A stretch of DNA of 8,334 nt from NCBI GenBank assembly GCA_046597185.1, contig JBKJLF010000353.1, positions 1-8,334 of the forward strand, read 5' to 3'. Position numbers and translations under genes: made by a program. The notes beneath the pieces were generated by a model. That model did not search any database. It was given only the letters and a program-made list of their open reading frames with translations, and was not told where the DNA came from. The stretch is from CAMBDR01 sp046597185 (GTDB taxonomy: Bacteria; Pseudomonadota; Gammaproteobacteria; Burkholderiales; Burkholderiaceae_D). Below, piece after piece: positions 1 to 5,598 of this stretch. Position 1 is the stretch's first letter. The number at the start of each line of letters is the position of its first letter.

Positions 1-608
1 TCCAATGCCTGGGTTAGCTCGCCCTGCAAATACAAATCCCACGCCTGCCGATACAGCCAACTGATTTCCCCTTCCGCAAGCCGTGCAAACTGCTCTGAAA
101 AGCTTTGCACCCGCTCCCGCTCCTTGGCCAGTTCCGCCTGTAATTGCCAAATCTCTTCCTGCGTCACGCCCGGCTTCTTTTTAAGCGATTCCAGCTTTTG
201 TAGCTGATTTTTATCTACAAACACCGTGTTTATCTGCTTAAAAAACGCGGTACGCAATTCCGCACAGCGAGGAATCGGGCACGTGATGATTTGATTTTCT
301 GGTGCTTTCGGCAAAAGCTTGTACTTCAACATCACCGGATGAATTTCTTTCCAGCCTTGCGGAAAACTCACCTGCAAACTGCCTTCTTGCTCTTTATGGC
401 GCTCGTCAAACCGCATTTGGAAGCGCCCCAGAGAATCGCTTCTGCTGTTGATGCCGCCAATTGCGCTAACCAGCAATTCTGGATAGGGTTTACCATCTTC
501 GGCTTCCTGCAACAACACACCAGATAATAAAATCGGCTCGGCCCGCGCTGCTGCGCTGAAGCATATTGCCGCCAGCAGTGGCAGCCATTGAATTTGTGGA
601 AGACGCAT
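1..608 (-). CDS. Exported TPR-family protein, second copy, 3' part outside the window
   Basis: The reading frame is open from ATG at 608 to the window edge, giving 202 codons with no stop. It starts MRLPQIQWLP and has a Sec signal peptide with a hydrophobic core (LLAAICF) and a likely cleavage after A23 (ARA|EP). Residues 26-100 resemble a carboxypeptidase-regulatory-like beta-sandwich, with an SDSLGRF motif near 57-63. Residues 118-180 look like a coiled coil, ending at the point where the paralogue's TPR section approaches. The protein matches the N-terminus of the TPR protein encoded at 755-2953, with about 22 replacements in 202 residues, so a TPR section probably continues past position 1. 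The start is supported by AAGGA seven bases upstream, conserved in both copies. An in-frame ATG at 695 is less likely because it would bury the signal peptide. The role is unknown; a periplasmic scaffold or ligand-binding protein is inferred. Confidence 0.85.
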   Translation of the reverse strand, partial: MRLPQIQWLPLLAAICFSAAARAEPILLSGVLLQEAEDGKPYPELLVSAIGGINSRSDSLGRFQMRFDERHKEQEGSLQVSFPQGWKEIHPVMLKYKLLPKAPENQIITCPIPRCAELRTAFFKQINTVFVDKNQLQKLESLKKKPGVTQEEIWQLQAELAKERERVQSFSEQFARLAEGEISWLYRQAWDLYLQGELTQAL

Positions 609-615
609 CAAACGA

Positions 616-620
616 TCCTT
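616..620 (-). promoter_or_regulatory. Ribosome binding site of the left TPR copy
   Basis: AAGGA on the minus strand lies seven bases before ATG at 608. The same element in the same place precedes the paralogue, which fixes the start in both genes. Confidence 0.75.
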
Positions 621-718
621 TCTTGCAAAAAACAACAAAGATAAGCCAGCGTTGCTGGTAGCAAGGGTAGTGCTGCCAACAACCAACGCGTGCATGCAAA
701 GAGTGGCGTGCATGGCGG

Positions 719-750
719 GGCAAGGGGGCCGGGCCATACAGGCGCTTGCC
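719..750 (-). other. Inverted repeat just after the TPR gene stop
   Basis: GGCAAG (719-724) and CTTGCC (745-750) form a perfect 6-bp stem around a 20-base GC-rich loop. It starts four bases downstream of the TPR gene stop on the minus strand. There is no T-run after it, so it is at best a weak or factor-dependent terminator or an mRNA 3'-end structure. Confidence 0.3.
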
Positions 751-754
751 TAGC

Positions 755-2953
755 TTAATTGGCGGAAATCAGACTTTGAAAAAATTTTATTTTGAATGCA
801 AATTTACCCGGATTTCTATCTTCAAATTTTTGCCAAATTAATATCGCTTCTTCCAATAATGGCTTGGCCAAGCTGGGTTTGCCCTCCGCTATGTTGAGTG
901 TGCCCAATGCCGCAAGTGACATTGCCACATCCGGCAAAAACGCATGCGGGTTAGTTTGCGCCAGTTCGCGGCGCAGGATAAGTGCTTCTTCATGCGCCGC
1001 CCGAGCCTCCTTCAAGCGATTTTCAGCTTCGTGTAAGTTACCCAAATTATTCAGGCTGGTCGCTACATACCGCAAATACACTTGCGGGTTGGCTTGCGCC
1101 AGTTGGCGTCGTAGCTTCACGGCTTCTTCATGTGCCGCCCGCGCTTCCGACAAGTGGCCTTGAGCATGATGCAACATGCCCAGATTATTCAGGCTGCCCG
1201 CCACATAAGGTAAATACGCGTGCGAATTGGTTTGCGCCAGTTGACGGAATAGCTTCAGGGCTTCCTCGTGCGCCGCCAAAGCTGCCTGCAAGCGGTTTTC
1301 ATCCTCAAGTAAGATACCCAAATTATTCAGGCTGGTCGCCACATACCGCAAATACACTTGCGGGTTGGCTTGCGCCAGTTGTCGGCGGAGCTTCAGTGCT
1401 TCCTCATGCGCTACCCGCGCTTCCTGCAAATGGTTTTCTACACGATGTAACGCTCCAAGGTCATTCAGGCTGTTCGCCACATGAGGTAAATACGCCTGCG
1501 GATTGGTTTGCACCAGTTGGCGGTATAGCTGCAGGGCTTCTCCATACGCCGCCCGCGCTTCCTGCAAGCGGTTTTCAGTATGATACAAGCCACCCAGATT
1601 ATTCAGGCTGGCCGCCACATTTGGTAAATATGCCTGCGGGTTGATTTGCGCCAGTTGGCGGCGCAACCTCAGTGCTTCTTCAAACGCCGCGCGCGCTTCC
1701 TGCAAGCGGTTTTCTTTTTCATGCAAAACGCCCAGATTATTCAGGCTGTACGCAACATCTGCCAAATGCGCCTGAGAGTTGGCTTGCGCTAGTTGCCGAC
1801 GTAGCTTCAAGGCTTCCTCCGCCACCGTTCGAGCTTCCTTTAAGCGATTTTCAGTTAGATGCAAGCTGCTTAGATTATTCAAGCTCATCGCCACATTCGC
1901 CAAATACGCTTGCGGGTTGGTTTGCTCTAGGTGGCGCAACAGCTTCAGGGCATCCTCATACGCCGCCCACGCTTCCTGCAAGCGATTTTCAGCATGATTC
2001 AAGAGACCCAGATTATTTAGGCTCGCCGCCACATCAGGCAAATACGCCTGCGGGTTGGTTTGCGCCAGTTGTCGCCACAACTTCAAAGCTTCTTCCCACC
2101 CCTTGCGCGCTTGCCCAAAATGATTCAAGCTGTAATGAAAAGAGCCATATTTAAACCACGCTTCTGCCGACTGTGGTGCCAAGGCGACTGCTTTGTCATA
2201 TGCCCTTTCCGCCGCTACAAAATCACTATTCAAGTTTGCCAAATCGCCACGAAAGAGCCAACTATTTAACAACGACTGTTGCGCAGCGTCTTCCCTTTGC
2301 TTTTCTGCTTCCGCCAACTGCTCCAACGCGGATACACTCAGTACATCCAACGCCTGCTTTACCTCGCCCTGCAAATACAAATCCCACGCCTGCCGATACA
2401 ACCAATTGATTTCCCCTTCCGCAAGCCGTGCAAACTGTTCCGAAAAGCTTTGCACCCTCACCCGCTCTTTGGCTAGTTCCGCCTGTAATTGCCAAATCTC
2501 TTCCTGCGTCACGCCCGGCTTCTTTTTAAGTGCTTCCAGCTTTTGTAGCTGATTTTTTTCTACAAACACCGTGTTTCTCAGCTTAAAAAACGCGGTACGC
2601 AATTCTTCACAGCGCGGCACCGGGCAAGCGATGATTTGATTTTCCGCTGCTTTCGGCAAAAGCTTGTACTTCAACATCACCGGATGAATTTCTTTCCAGC
2701 CTTGCGGAAAGTTCACCATCAAGCTGCCTTCTTGCTCTTTATGGCGCTCGTCAAACCGCATTTGAAAGCGCCCCAGAGAATCGCTTCTGCTGTTGACGCC
2801 GCCAATTGCGCTAATCAGCAATCCTGGATAGGGCTTACCATCTTCGGCTTCCTGCAACAACAAACCAGATAATAAAATCGGCTCGGCCTGCACCGCAACG
2901 CTAAAGCATATTGCCGCCAGCAGGGGCAGCCATTGAATTTGTGGAAAGCGCAT
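755..2953 (-). CDS. Exported protein with regulatory-like beta-sandwich domain, coiled coil and nine 46-residue TPR units
   Basis: The product has 732 residues. Residues 1-23 are a Sec signal peptide (likely VQA|EP). Residues 26-100 resemble a carboxypeptidase-regulatory-like fold (SDSLGRF motif). C110 and C115 could form a disulfide. Residues 118-180 are a charged coiled coil (KNQLQKLEALKKK). About 231-291 hold two canonical 34-residue TPRs. Residues 292-705 are nine units of 46 residues with consensus LRRQLAQtNPQAYL, VAxSLNNLG, ENRLQEARAA, EEALK, similar to kinesin-light-chain-like bacterial TPRs. The start is set by AAGGA seven bases before ATG 2953; the frame is open up to 3169 but the extension has no ribosome site and would spoil the signal peptide. 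It lies 247 bp after the 143-residue gene and is followed by a second copy of itself. TPRs normally bind proteins, so a periplasmic scaffold or sensor is inferred. No enzymatic domain is visible. Confidence 0.9.
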   Translation of the reverse strand: MRFPQIQWLPLLAAICFSVAVQAEPILLSGLLLQEAEDGKPYPGLLISAIGGVNSRSDSLGRFQMRFDERHKEQEGSLMVNFPQGWKEIHPVMLKYKLLPKAAENQIIACPVPRCEELRTAFFKLRNTVFVEKNQLQKLEALKKKPGVTQEEIWQLQAELAKERVRVQSFSEQFARLAEGEINWLYRQAWDLYLQGEVKQALDVLSVSALEQLAEAEKQREDAAQQSLLNSWLFRGDLANLNSDFVAAERAYDKAVALAPQSAEAWFKYGSFHYSLNHFGQARKGWEEALKLWRQLAQTNPQAYLPDVAASLNNLGLLNHAENRLQEAWAAYEDALKLLRHLEQTNPQAYLANVAMSLNNLSSLHLTENRLKEARTVAEEALKLRRQLAQANSQAHLADVAYSLNNLGVLHEKENRLQEARAAFEEALRLRRQLAQINPQAYLPNVAASLNNLGGLYHTENRLQEARAAYGEALQLYRQLVQTNPQAYLPHVANSLNDLGALHRVENHLQEARVAHEEALKLRRQLAQANPQVYLRYVATSLNNLGILLEDENRLQAALAAHEEALKLFRQLAQTNSHAYLPYVAGSLNNLGMLHHAQGHLSEARAAHEEAVKLRRQLAQANPQVYLRYVATSLNNLGNLHEAENRLKEARAAHEEALILRRELAQTNPHAFLPDVAMSLAALGTLNIAEGKPSLAKPLLEEAILIWQKFEDRNPGKFAFKIKFFQSLISAN
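839..2080 (-). repeat. Nine tandem 138-bp coding repeats (TPR units)
   Basis: The units are exactly 138 bp each, for example the marker CCAGTT recurs at 961, 1099, 1237, 1375 and onward. They encode residues 292-705 of the TPR protein. Unit boundaries keep frame, so gain or loss of units would leave the gene intact. The last unit (nearest 839) is the most diverged, as is usual for the capping repeat. Confidence 0.9.
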
Positions 2954-3013
2954 CAAACCATCCTTTCTTGCCAAAAACAACAAAGATAAGCCAGCGTTAC
3001 CGACAGCAAGGCC
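2346..3013. repeat. Direct duplication, right copy (pairs with 1-668)
   Basis: This is the partner of 1-668 at a constant offset of 2345 bases. It covers the signal peptide, the beta-sandwich and the coiled-coil coding region of the complete TPR gene and the 60 bp upstream of its ATG. Farther upstream the two loci are unrelated. Confidence 0.9.
2961..2965 (-). promoter_or_regulatory. Ribosome binding site of the complete TPR gene
   Basis: AAGGA on the minus strand, seven bases before ATG 2953. It decides the start against the longer frame that is open up to 3169. Confidence 0.75.
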
Positions 3014-3051
3014 GCTGACATGCGCGGCAGGCCATTCAGCCCGCCACCCAA

Positions 3052-3071
3052 TGTAAAACAAATGAGTTACA
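3052..3071. promoter_or_regulatory. Candidate dyad in the TPR gene upstream region
   Basis: TGTAA-N10-TTACA is a perfect 5-bp dyad in an AT-rich island of an otherwise GC-rich 247-bp gap, about 100 bases before the TPR start. It has the shape of a dimer operator, but it is short and could be chance. I see no convincing -35/-10 pair beside it. The left TPR copy has no counterpart. Confidence 0.2.
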
Positions 3072-3127
3072 CTGTAGCATGCCAAAGCCCAAGTAGTTAG
3101 ACCGCTGGTAACGCATAATGCGCGCCT

Positions 3128-3185
3128 GCCACAGCCGATGTTGCGCCCATGCCGGATGGCGAGCGGCAACGGTGGCGGCTGTGGC
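3128..3185. other. Long nested stem-loop after the 143-residue gene
   Basis: GCCACAGCCG (3128-3137) and CGGCTGTGGC (3176-3185) are a perfect 10-bp inverted repeat. Inside it GTTGC (3140-3144) pairs with GCAAC (3166-3170), and a shorter CCAT/ATGG stem lies further in. On the minus strand it begins 15 bases past the stop at 3201. No T-run follows, so it is not a standard intrinsic terminator. It may stabilise the upstream mRNA end, aid termination, or be a REP-like element. Confidence 0.5.
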
Positions 3186-3200
3186 TAGCTTGCAACAAAC

Positions 3201-3632
3201 TCAAGCACCGCTTGCCGCTGCTGGCGGCAGGCAACAAAAATCCCCCGGAAATTCAAACATCAATTCGCTTCCCCCATGCTGGCCTGGCAAATAAACCGTA
3301 ATGCAGCGTTCCGGGTTGGCCGGGTTGGCACCAGTCAATTGCAATACCGGTTCGGCGCACATCACCTTGGCCTGTGCAGCCAAAACCCGTGTCAGTTGCG
3401 CATGGCGCTGTTGCGCTGGCAAGGCCAGCCATGCATGAAGTTCGGCCGCGCTGGTTTGGCTGCCTTGCTTCACGCATAGGCGCACTTGGCTTAATTCCCA
3501 ACCAAGATTGGGGGTGTGGCTGACATACACCGCCAGAAAGCGGCGCAAGGCGGCCTGAAGTGCGCGCATTAACGCGGCTTGGGGCTGCTCGGCAAGATAG
3601 TGAGCGGTGATTTGGCAAAGTGTGGTGGACAT
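3201..3632 (-). CDS. Unknown 143-residue protein between kinase and TPR genes
   Basis: I do not recognise this family. The product starts MSTTLCQITA. The N-terminal half is helical and Ala/Leu/Gln-rich (residues 15-40). A segment at 47-56 reads like a beta strand (SQVRLCVKQG), then a helical stretch spans 60-90, and the C-terminal third has beta-like character (CITVYLPG, ELMFEFPGDF). There are six cysteines (6, 53, 92, 110, 133, 134) and no signal peptide or membrane span, so it should be a small soluble cytoplasmic protein. The start at 3632 has GGGAG six bases upstream; the frame extends to 3716 but that part lacks a ribosome site. It follows the kinase by 241 bp and shares its strand. The ribosome site lies within an inverted repeat, which suggests translational control. 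A partner or adaptor role in the cassette is only a guess. Confidence 0.7.
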   Translation of the reverse strand: MSTTLCQITAHYLAEQPQAALMRALQAALRRFLAVYVSHTPNLGWELSQVRLCVKQGSQTSAAELHAWLALPAQQRHAQLTRVLAAQAKVMCAEPVLQLTGANPANPERCITVYLPGQHGGSELMFEFPGDFCCLPPAAASGA

Positions 3633-3638
3633 GAAATT

Positions 3639-3665
3639 CTCCCGTAGTGGTGGTTCGTGCGGGAG
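3639..3665 (-). promoter_or_regulatory. Hairpin that can hide the ribosome site of the 143-residue gene
   Basis: On the minus strand CTCCCG (from 3665) and CGGGAG (ending at 3639) form a perfect 6-bp, GC-rich stem with a 15-base loop. The 3' arm contains the Shine-Dalgarno GGGAG, six bases before ATG 3632. When folded, the ribosome site would be paired. Confidence 0.5.
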
Positions 3666-3684
3666 ATAGAAGAAAGCGCAGCGT

Positions 3685-3708
3685 AAATCTTGGCGGGGCC
3701 AAGCATTT
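3685..3708. other. Short inverted repeat in the gap before the 143-residue gene
   Basis: CTTGGC and GCCAAG (3689-3694, 3698-3703) pair around a 3-base loop. AAAT and ATTT extend the stem to ten pairs if one base at 3704 is bulged. It lies between the mini-ORF and the 143-residue gene and could be an attenuator or weak terminator. Only three Ts follow on the minus strand. The rest of this 131-bp gap shows no clear promoter. Confidence 0.3.
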
Positions 3709-3763
3709 ATTTGCATTGCATGCGGCGCAAGGTGTTACCAGTACGCCTGGCGCAAGCGCTGCG

Positions 3764-3877
3764 TTATGAAAAATTTATCAATTGTTGGCTTTCTATGGTT
3801 TTGCCGAAGTGTTTGATGACGTGTTTGGTGAAGCGCCGAATAATACTTGATGGATCAGCGCTTTGCATGCGGTTCAT
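3764..3877 (-). CDS. Candidate 37-residue cationic small protein, coupled to the kinase gene
   Basis: ATG at 3877 overlaps the kinase stop as ATGA and the frame runs to TAA at 3764. The product starts MNRMQSADPS and is basic, with eight K/R/H residues against one D and one E. Residues 12-28 put I12, I13, F16, V20, I21, F24 and I28 on one side of a helix and charged residues on the other, so a cationic amphipathic helix is expected. No Shine-Dalgarno is visible; expression would depend on reinitiation after the kinase stop, as the kinase itself seems to depend on the sigma gene. It may be a real small protein or membrane-active peptide, or a chance frame in a leader region. The function is unknown. 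An alternative start is M4. Confidence 0.4.
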   Translation of the reverse strand: MNRMQSADPSSIIRRFTKHVIKHFGKTIESQQLINFS

Positions 3878-5598
3878 TTCGGTGGGCAGGCCGGAAAAGG
3901 CGGATCGGCTGCCTTCAGGTCAAACTCCGGTGTATACGCCGTCGGCCCCGTTCTTAAATTAAAATTCAGCGAAGCGCCCATAAAACCCGGCGCGCATACC
4001 TCTATTTTTCCATCCATCACATCCTCTGGCAGATGCAAAATATAAACGCCCGCACTGTCTGGCTCCGCCCAAATCCCACCGGGAAAATTCTTATCGCTCA
4101 CCCAAACCTTGGCATTGGCCACCACCTTGGTGCCATTGTTTTTCACTGTCACCATCACCCGCTGCGTAGGCCCGCGTATCGGCAGGCGCAATGCCGCACC
4201 AGACAACACTAAATGCTGCTTGGTTGCTTCATACTTTTGATTGGTCTGAAATTTAACCTCCGCCTTTTGCCCGCGTGCCTCTGGCGGCAGTTGGAAATAA
4301 AATCGGCCATCCGCCCCGATCACGCTTTTGTATGGTCTGTTATTCACAATCAGGCTCAGGCGGTCATCCGCCGCAAACTGCAAGGGCTTGCCCACGCTAT
4401 CGAGCAGCACAGCAACTTCATACGGTGGCGGTGGTGGTGGCTTCTCTTCAGGTGGATAAAACAGTGCCGCTACGCCCAAGCCAGCCGCCACCAGCCCCGC
4501 CGCCCCCGCGCCCCATCCTGCCCGCCTGCCAAGCCGCCGCATGCCCGGCAAGGCTATTTGCCAATTGCAGCGGCTGGCCCAGTTGCCCAGATGGGCATCA
4601 ATTTGCGCAATCAAATCCAAATGCGGTGCCGGGCGAATTTCTGCCGGTAGGCTCGCGTCCCAATCCCGCAATACCTGCGGTAAGCACCACAAAAATGTAT
4701 TGGCTTCAGGCCAGCGCAGGGTTTCTTTATCATCCCAATCATTTTCCACCCGCGCCAACAAACCATCCAAGCTTTGCCCCAGGGTAAAAAAATCCACCCC
4801 AAAATCAATATTTTCCAACTTCACCGCCCGCGCTACCATGTTGCCATCCGCAGTAGTGCGGTAGCGCAGGTAGGCCCGCTTGGCTTCATCATCCGTTCGC
4901 GCTGGCTCCACTTCATACGGGCAAACATGCGCACTGTGCAAGTTCGGGTCGATCTGATAGGGCATGCCGTTGGCATCAACCCAGCCCGGCGGACGCGGCG
5001 GAAAAGATTCTTGCAAGGCACGCGGATGGTCGGCGCGCGGGTAGCAGGCAAATTCAAAGTCAATCAGGCGCATTTGCTGCGGCAGCAAGATCACGCTGTT
5101 TCTATACCAGTCGTAACGATAGCCCAAGCTCAGGTTGCCCAAGTGCAGGTCATTATGCACATAGCCCATTTGATGAAACAGATGACAGGCTTGCAAAATG
5201 CAGCGCACCAAATACAGCACACCGGGTACGCTATTGGTGAGCGGGTTGTGCGCCCCCAACAGGGTTTGCCATTGCATGACATCCAGCCCGCTCCATTCGG
5301 TGTACAAACAGCGTTGCTGCATGGTGGCAGAGCGGGTGGTGGCGCTCCAGTGCGCAAGGTGGGGGTGTAGTTCGCGGATATGGCTCAGGTGTTCGATAAA
5401 GCCATTTTCATGCTGTTGGTAGCGCGCCAAGCCACCTTGGTACATTTTTTCAATCTGCGCCCGCTTGCCCTGCATGATGCGGCGCACCAGCGTGCCGCGC
5501 TCCTTGCCTGCCAAGACCGGGCTGGGCCAGTCTGGCTGCTGCACCATGCGCAGTAAAACCGCCTTTGACCAAAATGGAACGTTGTCTTTTGTGCTCAT
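3874..5598 (-). CDS. Membrane-anchored eukaryotic-like protein kinase with periplasmic beta-sandwich region
   Basis: The product has 574 residues. About 30-330 is a divergent kinase domain: hinge-like LYTEWSG near 98-104, catalytic loop HNDLHLGN with D150 and N155, metal-binding D180 in IDFEF (DFE in place of DFG), and an alpha-F-like DFGVDFFTLG near 265-274. No glycine-rich loop or clear beta-3 lysine is seen. Basic residues (RRLGRR) precede one membrane span at about 362-381, then a proline run (KPPPPPPY), and 394-574 look like two small beta-sandwich modules, placed in the periplasm by the positive-inside rule. It would phosphorylate Ser/Thr of an unknown partner in the cytoplasm. The start at 5598 is chosen because ATGA overlaps the sigma-factor stop; the frame is open to 5721 but would overlap that gene. 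A pseudokinase is possible because of the N-lobe. Confidence 0.85.
   Translation of the reverse strand: MSTKDNVPFWSKAVLLRMVQQPDWPSPVLAGKERGTLVRRIMQGKRAQIEKMYQGGLARYQQHENGFIEHLSHIRELHPHLAHWSATTRSATMQQRCLYTEWSGLDVMQWQTLLGAHNPLTNSVPGVLYLVRCILQACHLFHQMGYVHNDLHLGNLSLGYRYDWYRNSVILLPQQMRLIDFEFACYPRADHPRALQESFPPRPPGWVDANGMPYQIDPNLHSAHVCPYEVEPARTDDEAKRAYLRYRTTADGNMVARAVKLENIDFGVDFFTLGQSLDGLLARVENDWDDKETLRWPEANTFLWCLPQVLRDWDASLPAEIRPAPHLDLIAQIDAHLGNWASRCNWQIALPGMRRLGRRAGWGAGAAGLVAAGLGVAALFYPPEEKPPPPPPYEVAVLLDSVGKPLQFAADDRLSLIVNNRPYKSVIGADGRFYFQLPPEARGQKAEVKFQTNQKYEATKQHLVLSGAALRLPIRGPTQRVMVTVKNNGTKVVANAKVWVSDKNFPGGIWAEPDSAGVYILHLPEDVMDGKIEVCAPGFMGASLNFNLRTGPTAYTPEFDLKAADPPFPACPPK

Larger units (their letters stand above)
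1..668. repeat. Direct duplication, left copy (pairs with 2346-3013)
   Basis: Base by base comparison by eye against 2346-3013 gives about 52 mismatches in the first 660 bases and no insertions or deletions. The match includes the upstream leader with its ribosome site and fades at about 668, near GCAAGG. Because it runs off the left edge, the duplicated unit is probably the whole TPR gene plus about 60 bp of leader. Confidence 0.9.

Noticed and set aside
688..714. Direct repeat GCGTGCATG at 688-696 and 706-714 as an operator pair
   Set aside because: Short, not found upstream of the other TPR copy, and no promoter elements lie beside it.
839..2080. Regular repeats suggestive of a CRISPR array or satellite DNA
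   Set aside because: Units are 138 bp, contiguous without spacers, in frame, and encode TPR helices.
982..2154. Long plus-strand open frames opposite the TPR array, with periodic Pro-rich translation
   Set aside because: They mirror the 138-bp repeats of the minus-strand gene. Because 138 is divisible by three, an antisense frame stays open through all units. There are no ribosome sites or recognisable domains.
2954..3169. 72-residue N-terminal extension of the TPR protein
   Set aside because: No ribosome site at 3169, the signal peptide would become internal, and sequence beyond about 3013 is not shared with the paralogue.
3716..3872. 10-bp direct repeat TTGCATGCGG at 3716-3725 and 3863-3872 flanking the mini-ORF, as a possible insertion target duplication
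   Set aside because: GCATGC is frequent in this window, there are no terminal inverted repeats or transposase, and a 10-bp match in such a span can occur by chance.
4774..5370. 198-codon plus-strand frame opposite the kinase gene
   Set aside because: It lies wholly antisense to the kinase catalytic region, has no recognisable domain, and its composition follows the reverse complement of the kinase codons.
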